Source of the DNA: Favolaschia claudopus
Taxonomy: Eukaryota > Basidiomycota > Agaricomycetes > Agaricales > Mycenaceae
Assembly: GCA_037176885.1 (NCBI GenBank)
Contig: JAWWNJ010000068.1
Coordinates: 1,240,001-1,304,000 of the forward strand
DNA length: 64,000 bases
Direction: 5' to 3'
The notes beneath the pieces were generated by a model. It had not been told where the DNA came from. It did no database searches and saw only the letters and a list, made by a program, of their open reading frames with translations. Below, piece by piece: positions 27,539-38,592 of the stretch. The translations under genes were made by a program, and so were the position numbers. How positions within the stretch are numbered: position 1 is the first letter of the stretch; every line of letters begins with the position of its first letter.

Positions 27539-29747
27539 CTAGTTAGTCTCCGCCGTTGAATATCCGATATCGATCCACGCACGCATGCGGTCTCCGTATT
27601 GAATTACCAACCAAATCGCGCTGCAGGTATTGGAAAGTCAGAATTCGGAATGTATAGAGAGAGAGAGAGAGAAAACGCGGGCGATGATATCCAAAGAAAT
27701 GAGCCAAAACTCACATGAATCCGGACCAAGCGATGGCGGAGCCAATGCCGTCTGTTGCGAGAACACCAAAGCGCTCGATGGAGGGGACTATCCCCGCGAC
27801 CACTAAGGCCATAAAGATGGCACGGACGCCCCTGTATGCGCAGTGTAAGCGTATTGTAGTCATGAGAAAGGAAGGAAACGCACGCTGATGCAGCCATAAC
27901 TTCTGCACTGCGAGAATGCAATATATCGACACTATACGCTGAACCGGGGCTCAACACGAGATCGACCTGGAAGCGATCATCAGACCCTGAGACAAAGCAA
28001 CAAGCATGAAAGAACATCCAACGCACCCCGAGACCGTTGAAGAAAAAGCAACATAGATTGAGGGTCAGACCCAGAGGTCCGGGAATATAAGTCGTGATAA
28101 TGCCGGACGCGAGAACCGTGAGCGGGACGATTACTGCACCGAGCTGCGCGCCGCGGAGGCGGTCTTCGGGGACCCAAACGCCGCCGCGCTTGGCCTTCCA
28201 TTTGATTATGGTGCGGTCGGAGAACCAGCCAGCGAGAGGGGCGCCAACTTTCGATTTTGACAAGGACGTGAGGATCTCGCCGAAACGACGAGGGAGGAGA
28301 CATACGGATATTACCGAGGCCCATTGGAATGAAGCACGCGCCGACGAGAGCCTCATTATCGAGGCCATAGCGCTGGCCCTGGACATGGACACAGTTGTAA
28401 GAGCCGAAGTCTCATGATGGAAGGATATCTCACAATTGTTTGGGCCATCGGTATTTGCAAGCCTGTAAGAGATAATGCATTAAGGCATCAGTGAATGTAG
28501 TTCCTTAATCGACTCACCAACTTCGGTTAGAAGCACTGCTCCACCAGAGAAATTCTATACAAGGACGAATCAGAGCCGAACGAACGTATTACCCTTACTA
28601 TTTAACTCACTATTAAGGCTAGATTCGGGCTCCGAAACACCCATATCGACGAGAACGGATTTAACCATACCCAGCGGAATGGAGGTCTGTGATCGCTAGC
28701 GACATATTCTGATTGTTCTTCAACCGCATCGCCCTCAGCCTTGACCAGTTTCTCTAACCCCGTAGTACCGGGATGTGAGGTTTCCGGAAGAAACTTCAGC
28801 ATTGCGAGAAATAGTGTGGTTCCCCAAACGAAGAAACCGTATTGTAGGTAGCGCCATGACGAATAATGCGATACCCAGCCGCCAACGACAGGAGCGAGCG
28901 CGTTGCCGAGTAACGCAGCAGCCAGAAAGATGCCCATTGCGGTTCCACGCTCTGTCAGTTTGTAGATGTCCGCGATGACTCCGCCACCTGGAGCAGAATC
29001 ATTTTGGAAACGCAATAGAAACGAGATGCGACGGGTACTTGCCGACGGACATTCCCCCGGAGGATCCAAAAGCCTGCACAAAGCGCCAAAACATGAGTTC
29101 CGGGACGCGAGTGGAGTTCCCTACGCCTAAGGATCCGATACAGAGTAGAGGAAGGCCGAAGAGGTAGACAGGTCGACGACCGTCTGGGAATGTGTGATGA
29201 ATATTATCATCAACGCGTTGGGACGCAAGATGACTCACAAAAGGTGGAATATGTAGCGAAAATCATGCTGCCAATGGCAGAGCTGAAGATTGACACGCTG
29301 ACTGCGAGACTGGACTCGGCTCGCTCGATACTTTCTCCCCCAAAATATTGTGAATAGAATCCCGCACCTCACGACTTTTGGCGTTGTATCAAGATCGTCC
29401 GCAATATCCGGGATGGCAGGAATGAAAGATGCAGCGGCAAACACTTGAGAAAGAAATGGTCAGATACACAGAATTCTGGGGCTATATCCCGGCAACGCAC
29501 TTGGTATCAGGGCACTGCAGCTCACCAAAGTGCTGATCGTGCGTTTTTGTGATGGCGTGAAGCGGGCATACACCACTTCGTGCAATCTTTCAGCACTGGG
29601 TGCCAATAGAGCTGTTTCCTCGTCTGGAGCAGACATCAGGAAATCACTCTGAGTCTCAGATTGAGGTGGAGGTGGTACGAGAGAAAGCGGTTTCGGCTCA
29701 GATTCGGCGGCTTTAAGTGACCGTTTAACCGAACTTTTTGTGACCAT
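27539..29747 (-). CDS. Major facilitator superfamily transporter, DHA1-like
   Basis: Twelve exons: 29747-29501, 29443-29368, 29309-29239, 29183-29043, 28987-28611, 28554-28518, 28462-28434, 28378-28315, 28247-28027, 27966-27884, 27831-27715 and 27620-27539; 514 aa. The hydrophobic segments fit a 12-TM MFS protein of the drug:H+ antiporter type. Recognisable signatures are FIPAIPDIADDLDTT in TM1, the YGRRPVYLFGLP loop between TM2 and TM3, DIYKLTERGTAMGIFLAA, and GAPLAGWFSD in the second half. Intron 4 uses a GC donor (GCAAGT at 29,042-29,037). The GT alternative leaves the frame broken, whereas the GC donor restores SVGGGVIADIY. Substrate unknown. Intron 8 (28,314-28,248) is the least certain. 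Confidence 0.85.
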
Positions 29748-31071
29748 TAGTGACTCACTCTCGGAGACCCGGGCCGAATAGCTTTTCAGACCAAATTCAA
29801 CCAAATTGGCAGCGTTGGCAGCGACAAGAACCTGAAGAAGTTGGAACATGGGGATACGTGAGTTTTGCGGAGGATGGGACAAATAAAATCTCGAAATCTT
29901 TCTTGGACGAACTGAGAACAAACGTTTGTTTGCAGAATGATTTGTCGGCGGTCGCAGACCGATTGAGTTTAATAATCCGTAACTCCTGCCTCCCATACGA
30001 ACACAGCCGGCGAACCGGCCGGGAGTAGAGTTTCCCATAACCTGAACCGATGAGCAGAAGTAGACTGTGAATTTCACCCGGTCTAACGCCTTTGGCTAGT
30101 TCGAGGACTTTTTAGCACAGCGCAGTGTTGTAGTTGATGAGGTGTTCAGCGCCGAATTTCGCCAGAGTTGCTAAGTTTTCTTTGTGCGAAGAAGGGTGAC
30201 AGTCACGGTCGCTCTTGAGCTGACTTCCAAAGCGACTTCTAAGGAGGATTATGCATTTTCCATTGAAAGAACGACTCACACTGATATCGCCTCTAGGGAA
30301 GAGATTCCGAACAGAAGCGTGTTTCAAGACTCAAGAGCGGTCGCCGCAGCGAACATCATTTCGCAAGGAATATCGGCAACGGTAAGAACGCACAGTAGCG
30401 TAGAAGCCTTGTCAATTCCATGGAATAGAAGTTTCTGAATCGGAATCGCAACGATTGTCTGAGGAACAAAGTACGTCGTCAATCGTTTGGACTTTACTTG
30501 AAGAATTCTCGAGGTCCGAAAGGCACAGCACCAGACTCGGAAATATGCTATCTGCGCGAAATACTCCTGGCAAAGATCCCCCGAGATTCCAGTGTTTGAT
30601 ACGAGAAGGAGCGTCATTTGCGCGGTGACAACTGAGAGAGAAAGACCGAAAGTTGACCGAAAGACCGGATCTATGAGCGTCAACTGGATGTTGGCGTAAC
30701 GCGGAAGGAACCAAGTATAGTCGCACGAGCCGAGGCTTCGAGACTCGCTGAGCCTGGAGATAATCGGCGAAAAATAGCTATCTCTTGTTTATCTCTTGGA
30801 AAAATTCACTATTTGGCGTGAGAGTGAGAAAAAGTGAGGTGCCGTAACTTTCCCTTCGCCTCGTACACACTTCCGCTGCACACGACAACTATGAACGAAA
30901 CGACAGACTGGCTAGAAAGAGGGTTGCCTCACGCATGAATCAGTGAGCTTCCACCAACCTCATGTCCCCTTACTCCCTCCCGAGGTCGCCCACGCTGACT
31001 CCACGTTGCCCACTGTGTGCAGAAACATCCTGTCACCGCCCAAACCCTCGTCTCCCTCCACAAGCTTCGCA
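29748..31071. other. Divergent intergenic region, MFS / BTB gene
   Basis: 1.3 kb upstream of both genes. No exon supported; short open frames on both strands have no recognisable content. Confidence 0.4.
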
Positions 31072-32012
31072 ATGGCCGCCAACATAAGCCCAAGCTCAAC
31101 AACAGCCTATCACCCTTCCTTCGCCGACCCCACAGCAGACACGGTGCTTCGTTCCGCCGAAGGCGCCCTCTTCCGCGTCCCCGCCTTCGTACTTCGCCGC
31201 ACGACAGCTTACTTCGCCGCCACGCTCCCCAGTTCCACCCCATCCGCCGACCCCATCCCCCTCGACACCCCCGTCGCCCTCCTCGTCTACGTCCTCAGCA
31301 TCCTCTGCGGCCTGCCCCCGCCACGCGACACCCCTCCCCTCGACTTCGACACCGCCGAGGCGGTACTCGACCTTGCTGAGCGCTGGACCGCACCCGGCCT
31401 ATCCTCCCGCATGCGCGATGCCATAACGAACCCCGTGTTCCTCGCGGAGCCGCTGAGGTTGTACGTGGTCGCCGTGCGCGCTGGGTGGCGCGAGGAAGCG
31501 AGTCTTGCGGCGCGCGGGACTCTGGTGCTGGGGCTGTACGATGATGTGCATACAGAGCTGTTGAGGCGGCTGCCGACGTTGGATTTGATGGTGTTGTTGG
31601 GGCTGCACCGGCGGAGACGCGATTTGCTGGATCAGATGTTGAGTGGGCGGTGGGAGGATGCGGAGGGGCAGAGTTTTGGGTTCGGGAAGAAAGTGGTGGG
31701 GGGTACGTGTGCCGCGTGTGCGTATGTGACGGATAATCATGTCTGGAGAGAGTATCGTGCGCGCGTGAGTGGATAACACGAACCTCTTGAAAATGACCGA
31801 TTTCCTTACTGATTCGGTAGATTTTTCTCGAGATGGATAGACGGCCGCTTGGAGATACGGTGCTTGGTTCTGCTGTTGATGATTGGTCGGAGGCACAAGC
31901 TTGCTGGAGGGCGAAATGCGCTAGGGAAGGGTGTGATAAGCTTCTGTGGGATAGGGATACCATTATGCCCCAGCTCAAGGCATGCATCGACCGGCTACCT
32001 GACGCGATTTGA
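31072..32012 (+). CDS. BTB/POZ-like domain protein
   Basis: Two exons, 31072-31764 and 31821-32012; 294 aa. The N-terminal 110 residues look like the divergent BTB domain common in basidiomycetes (DTVLRSAEGALFRVPAFVLR, then a Pro-rich insert and DTAEAVLDLAERWTAPGLS). The rest is helical with a DNHVWREYRARIFLEMDRRP motif and several Cys residues near the end (C-x2-C at exon 1's end, CWRAKCAREGC in exon 2). Such proteins dimerise and may serve as cullin-3 adaptors. ATG 31072 is the first in-frame start. The gene is GC-rich at third positions compared with the transposon's BTB gene. Confidence 0.75.
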
Positions 32013-32823
32013 ATATCGAGGTACATCATTTGTGGGTCTTGGAGTTTCTTTATTATGGAATAAATAGAAAGTTCATCAAGCGGTAAATCAGGCGATACAC
32101 CCATGCTCACCTTTCAATTTGTGCGAGTGGTACGATACTTAGATTGATTCCGGCGTCATTCAGAGCAAAATCGAGGGGGCGTGCAGAGGTTTGAGGCATA
32201 TGATCGTTCTCACATCCGTCCAGCCCCACTGACGGAGGCGAAAGCCAGACAACGCGAGCGCCGAGAACATGGGGGTAAAGGGAGAGGAGCAAATGTGTGA
32301 CTGTCACGTATCACATGACACGACGCATCGCGTTTTGCCAGGTTTTGACGACTGATCGGTGATTGCCGATTCCCCCTTTGCTCTCGACCACAACAATCTC
32401 GACTCAGCCCTAGCTTGCTCCGCTCCTCCACAGCCCCGCCGCCACTTCTTCGAATACACTTGAAACCGCAATTTTCATGTATTTGGGCATGTATCTGGTC
32501 CACAGCAACTCGCAACGAAACCCAACGCCCTGCAACGGCTGAAATTCACTCACGGCATGTATTCTCCTCAGTGCGATTCGTTCTCGATTCGTTCGAAAAT
32601 ACCCGATCTAAATGGTCTAGATGGAGTCACCGCCCACCACGCATCGCCGATATCCCGTCTTTTGGCCGCGAATCGACTGGGAACCTTGGAAACTATTCGG
32701 CGACTCGGCCCCACCCAAATACTGTATCCCGCTGGTTCAAAAGGCCGACAGCGGACCGGTAGATCTCAACTTCCATTTCTTTTTCTTCCATCTAATTCCT
32801 TTTTTGTTTTGTTTTTGCACGCA
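32013..32823. other. Intergenic region upstream of the aspartic protease
   Basis: 811 bases. T-rich tract (TTTCTTTTTCTTCC, 32,775-32,820) just before the protease ATG, as in many fungal promoters. No exon supported. Confidence 0.35.
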
Positions 32824-34785
32824 ATGTATTTCTCTGGGGCTGCTCGTCGCACTGCTTCCCTTTTCATATTCCTCGCTCTCGTCAACGCGGATGGTCGCGA
32901 CCAACAGCCAACCCGGCCTGGAGACCCCAGTGTTGTCGGAGACATTTCGAATTTCGGTAACACACGGGTGAGCGATTTGAAGTTCTTCAAAGTTTTTTCA
33001 GCTAATTGGTGTATTGTCTTTAAATTCGTAGTACACTGCTGCGCTGACCATTGGCGGGAAAAGTGAGCGCCAGGAATTTCTATTCGCACCTTATCTTAGC
33101 GTCCGTAGCTGTCAATGTTATTCTCGATACAGGCTCTACTGATCTGTGGATGAATCCCGGTGGCGGAGTCGGGGCATTTGAGAGTACGGGTGTCAAGAAA
33201 AAGATCTCATATGGACAGGGCGATTCCTTTGTCAACGGGACAATTGGGCTGGCTGAAATGACTATCGCGGGGCATACGATCCCGAAGCAAGGTAAGTCAA
33301 GTCGGCAGATCACGATGAATATTTATCTTGAGCTCTTCTATCCGTCTAGCCTTCCTTAACGTTACCGAGGTATGTATGGAATAGTCTTCCTCCTATTGTG
33401 TTCTTACTGAGCCATTGATGATAGATTAGTGCTGGTATGGATGCATGCGGGCGCGGGATTTGCGGGCTCGTGGGGCTTGGGTTCGACAACCCCAACGTGG
33501 GCTTCGAACGAGCGCTCTCCGACGCAGGTCTAGACGGCCCCAAACTCGGCAAATCCGTCCTGACCAGCATATTCGACGCCAACCCCTCCAAAGGCCGCTT
33601 CTTCGCGCTATCCCTCTCCCGCATCGGCGACACCAAGGACTCCGCCGACGCCTCCCTCAGCATCCAAGAGTACGAGGAGCGGTACGCGGACGTGCAGTGG
33701 ATGGCTCGACGTTACGTCCACCCGCCCACCGAGACCAATTGGCGCGTTTTGTTCGACGGTGTCACGGTGAACGGTCAGGCGATTCCGTGGACGGCGAATA
33801 GCAAGGAGACGCCTTCAAAGCAGCTTGTTGTGCTGGTGGATTCGGGGACGACGAATTTCTTGGTGCGGCCGGAGGTGCGGGATCGGATTTATTCTGCCGT
33901 TTCCGGGGCGGTGTTAGCGAAGAATTCGAGCCTGCATAATACGTATTGGAGTGCGGATAAGGATGTTTGGGTGATTCCTTGCGATACGGCAGTTAGTATG
34001 AGCGCTGTGTTTGGGTGAGTTGAATTCTTGTTCGCACATGCCATTACTCAATTGATTTACGCAGTGGCCAGCCGTATCCCGTACATCCGCTCGACATGAC
34101 CACAGTCCGTACTCAGAAGGGACCCGACGGCGTCACCTACACGTACTGCGTCGGTTCGGTCACGAATGGTGGAACTATCGCCACAGGCACAACCGACGCT
34201 GTGTTTGGAGATTCCTTTATGCGCAACGTCTATACATCGTCAGTTCTCTTCTCGTCGAATTTTTATCTTCAATAATACACCGCTGACTCATTCCCCCCCA
34301 TCAAATTCAGCTTCAACTTCGGCGACAACACAACATCCCCATACATCCAATTCCTCTCTCAGACAAACGAGTGGGAGGGAACACAGGACTTTGCGCACGT
34401 CAGGAAGAATCAGCTTGGCAACAGCCCGCATGAAGTTTCGCCTTCTGAGCTCGTCAAAATCTTCGATGGCGTCGAGGTCGCTCCAGTCACCGCCAACAAG
34501 GATTCTGAATGCACTACCGCAGCCAACAGCAACAAAGTACAAGCTGTCGCTGGAAACCTCGCCTCCGAGTCTTCCGACGCGGATTCAACGACGTCCAAGT
34601 ACTTGCCGATCATTCTCGGTCTCCTCATTGCGAACCTCGCCGTGGTGCTCGGCCTTGCTTTGCTCGCGCTGTTCACCCACATTCGAAAGGGCACTGCGCA
34701 CCGCGGGCGTTATGTGACTACCAACACCACCGATGATGCTTTTCGGGTGTCTTTTGCAGAGGACAAGCCGTACTCTGATCGGTGA
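32824..34785 (+). CDS. Membrane-anchored aspartic protease (family A1), copy 1
   Basis: Seven exons: 32824-32967, 33032-33062, 33109-33291, 33350-33369, 33425-34014, 34065-34238 and 34311-34785; 538 aa. A signal peptide (residues 1-22, SLFIFLALVNA) leads into a pepsin-like protease with both catalytic motifs, DTGST (Asp65) and DSGTT (Asp265). Near the C-terminus is a hydrophobic helix (YLPIILGLLIANLAVVLGLA), followed by a basic stop-transfer IRKG and a 36-residue tail, so the enzyme is probably a type I surface or secretory-pathway membrane protein, comparable in topology to yapsins but with a true transmembrane anchor. Several NxS/T sites suggest glycosylation. Paralogue at 57,742-59,742. 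Confidence 0.92.
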
Positions 34786-35189
34786 AAGACGGGTGGTTTA
34801 GTTTAATTTATTTTAGACATAGTTTTATATCGTTGTTTTGTTGAGCATGTTGTTGTTGAATTACACATAGCATGCTATAGAGCGATTGCGATTAGTGAAT
34901 TGAGATTACGTCATAACTTCCTTTCTTGGGTGCGAGGATGAGTATTGCCGGATTTGGATGGTCAATCGCGGTAACGTGACTTCCTCTGTTTCACGTCGGC
35001 TTCGCGTTAAAACTGTTACAAGTAATGAATTTCGACAACAGATACTTACGTAGCGCTGCATACATTCTATTTTTCTAGGTTCGATAGCGAAACTGATATC
35101 AGACTTGACGATATAACTCCTGCATTGCAGTCAGTTGAGACTCTGGAGAAATATAATTCAATTGATCACACTTCGTTGGGTCATAGAAG
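34786..35189. other. Convergent 3' intergenic region
   Basis: Between the 3' ends of the protease and the Zn2Cys6 gene; AT-rich, no coding signal. Confidence 0.35.
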
Positions 35190-37351
35190 TCAAAGCATAC
35201 CGATTAGCACACAGTTCACCGCAAAGCGCTTCATGGCCGTCAAGATCGTTTCGATTGCCTCGATCAACGATTGCTCTTGTTGCAAATTCGCGACATCACC
35301 CAACGACGATACAGACAGTGCATTGTTTATTCTGAGCAGACTCAACTCCGTGATAAAGACTTGACCGGTGGCCATGAGCAGTGTCTGTTCTGTCGTCAGT
35401 GTTCATGTGGCATGGAAAACGATTGGGGAACCGAACGCTGTCAGACCTACCCCCATGATCGGATCGACCGCAGAAAACTCGTCCCCATCTAGATTCAATC
35501 TCTTAAGAAATTCCACCACCGTACGCGCCGAGTCCATGACTCTCAGCCTCGAGGTATCATATTCCATGACAAAGGGATTGTGTAGCTGCATCGTCGCGAC
35601 GTGCGTCAATGCGTGAATTACCAGAATCTCCCGAGCCCTTGGTCCTTCGACAGCGTGGTTGTTGAGAATAGCATGTAGGCTCGTTGACTTGAACTTCTCC
35701 AGTAGAGAGTCTAGAGAGGTGAATGCAGCGCAAAATTCGGTGTTTGGTGCCGTCGACTCTGAGTGCAGGAGACTTCGATCAATCACCGATAAACCTCTCT
35801 AAGTTGAACGCCACCCACCTTCTCGCTTTCTCTCAGCCACTAGCGCCGCCTGTTCGAATAGAATTGCAGCTTTTGAGTGCAACGATCTCAGCGACAGTCC
35901 ATTGCCGTCGTTCTCCGTGCTATCAAGGAAAGCGGTTATCGTGTTGGTCTCTCCGTTCCCAGCCGGCATTCCAGGTTCCACACGCTCTGTATCCCCAGAC
36001 TCATTGAAGTCCGCCGGCCATGGCGTATCAACCCTTGCATTCATGCCTCCTCCACCATTACTTCCCGCCAACAGCATGTTAGGCGGCGACCCGTCGGCCG
36101 TCGTCCAACAGCAGCTCAGCGTCAGAACAGTCCAGAAAGCATTGATGCGTTCGTTCTGCTCTAGTGAATTCTGAGCGGGTGGGAGGAGGGAGGCAGTGGA
36201 AGACGGGCCGCCTAGCAAGTTGACAGTGGACGGTGAATCCACATTCGAATGAGCAGAACCAAGTCGGTGAAGATGCGAGCAGAGGACGAGGGAGACGGCT
36301 GCGCTGATGTGATATTTTGCTGAACAAAAAAATGAGCCTTGTAGACAGCTATACATACTTCTACTAAGTACGTACCTTCGATAATCCTCGCATTCTTGAG
36401 AAAATAATACGACAACAGCACCTCAGCTTGGATCGCGTGAATGATGCTATTTCGATGCTGGTGTGCTCCCGGCGAGAGTGCTTCGACAGACGTGCGGAGG
36501 GCCTGTGAAAGATAGAGTGATTCGTATACAGTGAAATCAGGTGAGCCGGAGAGGCTTATAGCGAGGAGAGCAACAACGTCTATGAGGGCCGCCGTCGGGC
36601 GGGGCTCGGTGCGACCCATCAACGACTCTTCGAGATTCTGGACGTTGAGGAAGAGGCCAAAGTGAGAGCTATGGTTGTAGAGGAAGCTGTGGATACTGAT
36701 GATACGAAGAAATATGAGCAATTGAAGTAAGACCAAGAAGCCGACTTACAGCCTTCCCATTTCAGCAACCGGGATCAGCTATATTCAAACTTCAGCGCCA
36801 TGTATGTCTCAGTACAGGATATGTGAGCTTACCGCAGAGTTCAATACATTCGACAACGAAAGATCAAAAGCCGCGCTCCCAAATATGCTAGCCACGTTGA
36901 GATTTTGAATAGAGACCATCGACTGCTTGCGACGTGACGCGGTTGATCCTTCTTGCGACTGCGTGAAGGGATTCCGAAGAAAAACCGTATCGCTAGGCGA
37001 GGATGGATTTTCCAATTCATGTATCCGAGCTTCGAGAATCGAGATTTGCTCTGTGTAGAAGGTCAGAAGCAAAACCAATTAATTGCTGAGGTTGGTTCAT
37101 TATGCTGACCTTCGAGCATCTGTATTCGGCTAGGACCCGCATCATCATATTCGCAGTCTTGGAAAGCTAGGGACCGCGAACATGGGCCGCACCTTGGACG
37201 CTGCTCATCACATTTCTATCATAGCGTTCAACGAATGATCAAACTTGAAGTCAATCCAGTGTCCACTTACGACTTTGCGTCGCCGGCAATTTGTGCAGGC
37301 TTTGATCTTCGGGGTAGCAAACGAGATAAACTTTGTCTCGTTTTGCGCCAT
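35190..37351 (-). CDS. Zn(II)2Cys6 transcription factor
   Basis: Eight exons: 37351-37271, 37215-37110, 37050-36833, 36778-36750, 36695-36376, 36337-35819, 35758-35451 and 35384-35190; 591 aa. The binuclear zinc cluster near the N-terminus has Cys19, 22, 29, 36, 39 and 48 (C-x2-C-x6-C-x6-C-x2-C-x8-C), split by intron 1, followed by a short coiled-coil segment (EQISILEARIHELE). The middle matches the fungal-specific transcription factor domain: AKYHISAAVSLVL, NERINAFWTVLTL and the typical ARVDTPWP. The regulated pathway is unknown. The neighbouring protease and MFS genes are candidates only by proximity. Confidence 0.88.
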
Positions 37352-38019
37352 TGTGTGTTCTCAGGAGACTGGGTGACAGGACTCGTCGCCCGACGTACTT
37401 ATACCGTCGATCTCCGCGTTCATTGTGGCTGGTCTTCGACGAACAAGACGGAAGCAGAGATAATAAAGATGGGTTGTTCAGCGGCATGAATAGATTTTGA
37501 ACGGATAGTCGGCTAAAGTTCGAGGGAGGGTCACAGCTAGCCCGCCGGGTCCGCTCATGCGCCAGTTACTGCCAATTAGCTTCGAGTTTCGAGTCCGATT
37601 TGGAAGATTCATGGATAGCATCCATTGCTGAGTGTCGTGCCAGGGGAGGACGATTAGCCGTATATCCGGATTTTCAGATTGCGAAGCGCCATGCTCGGGC
37701 ATTACCTGAGCCGATGTCGACGATGCTTGAGCTGTTGGTGGACGCTTGGTGGACGCTGAGGAAGGCGTGAGTAAGCGGGGTCGGGATGACGCGGGATCAA
37801 TTCGGGATGAATAAGCTCCCACATTACTTCACAAGCTGACCAATGATGATTAAGCGTTCAACAATGAGAAGTTGAGAACACAGGCAAATATAAAGTTGCG
37901 TAGACTTTGTGCAAGGTTAACCTCGGAAACATAAGCACAGATTAGAATGAATTCTTGAACGACGTGACAAAAAGTTTCGTTCCAAGCCCTTCTCAAATTC
38001 ATTATTCAGGCTGAAATGC
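37352..38019. other. Intergenic region left of the transposon
   Basis: Holds the Zn2Cys6 gene promoter. A 114-codon open frame on the minus strand (37,822-37,478) has an ATG but no recognisable domain and no paralogue here; I leave it uncalled. The last bases are the transposon target. Confidence 0.35.
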
Positions 38020-38027
38020 AAGGGGGT
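38020..38027. repeat. Target-site duplication, left (8 bp)
   Basis: AAGGGGGT directly abutting the left terminal repeat. An identical octamer abuts the right terminal repeat at 54,270-54,277. Confidence 0.9.
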
Positions 38028-38428
38028 ATGACGTTCCAGGCGTTGCAATAATCAAATGCAACAAATATTTTCCTGTGCAGGAAAAAAAAAACTAAGAAGT
38101 GCCCGTATAGGCCTGGTAGCATAGGTACATGTCTTATATGCCTCTGGGAGGTCTCCGCTCGAACGATTGCGCTCAATTTTCAGCGGAAAGCATCCATCGG
38201 GCCAGGTTGGCCCGATTTGATTGGAATCAGCACAGCCGAAATCTCCGTGAGCCCACGCCTTCATTTTCTTGTGCCTTTCCGCTACGTACCTCAACGTTTG
38301 TACCTCACATACGCGCTTGGTCTCAAGGTGCAGGACCCCGACCTCGCATGCTGGAAGGATGTCACATGTCACAGGACATGAGGGCTGTGACTTGACGCGT
38401 CAAAAAGTGTCCACCGTGGACAATTTCA
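38028..38428 (+). repeat. Left terminal inverted repeat
   Basis: About 400 bases matching 53,869-54,269 reversed, with only a few differences. It contains three palindromes: TTTTCCTGTGCAGGAAAA (38,068-38,085), a 21-base one starting ATCGGGCCA (38,196-38,216), and TGTCCACCGTGGACA (38,408-38,422). Confidence 0.92.
38408..38422. promoter_or_regulatory. Palindrome TGTCCACCGTGGACA, copy 1
   Basis: Perfect 7-bp arms around a central C at the inner edge of the left terminal repeat, preceded by GACGCGTC. The same composite (GACGCGTC, A-rich spacer, palindrome) occurs at 47,108-47,122 and 53,876-53,890. Confidence 0.7.
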
Positions 38429-38592
38429 AGCGCTGTTACGGAGGGATGGGGATGGGGCTCTGTAAGGTGTGTATACCTTTACTCTTTCATTTCACACAGG
38501 GAGCTCACACTCCCTCACAACTTTTCTGTTGCTAGACAGGCAAGAACATCGTTTACTGTTCGTCCCATTACCAGAGGCAAAGGCTGTATATA

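Noticed and set aside
31295..32110. 271-codon minus-strand frame
   Set aside because: Shadow of the GC-rich BTB-like gene on the plus strand; Arg/Pro/Ser-rich with no domain.
37478..37822. 114-codon minus-strand gene
   Set aside because: ATG-initiated but no domain, no splice or promoter support and no paralogue; left uncalled.
38052..38372. 106-codon minus-strand frame, with an almost identical plus-strand frame at 54,003-54,245
   Set aside because: Both lie wholly inside the terminal inverted repeats; similarity is due to the repeat, not to a gene family.
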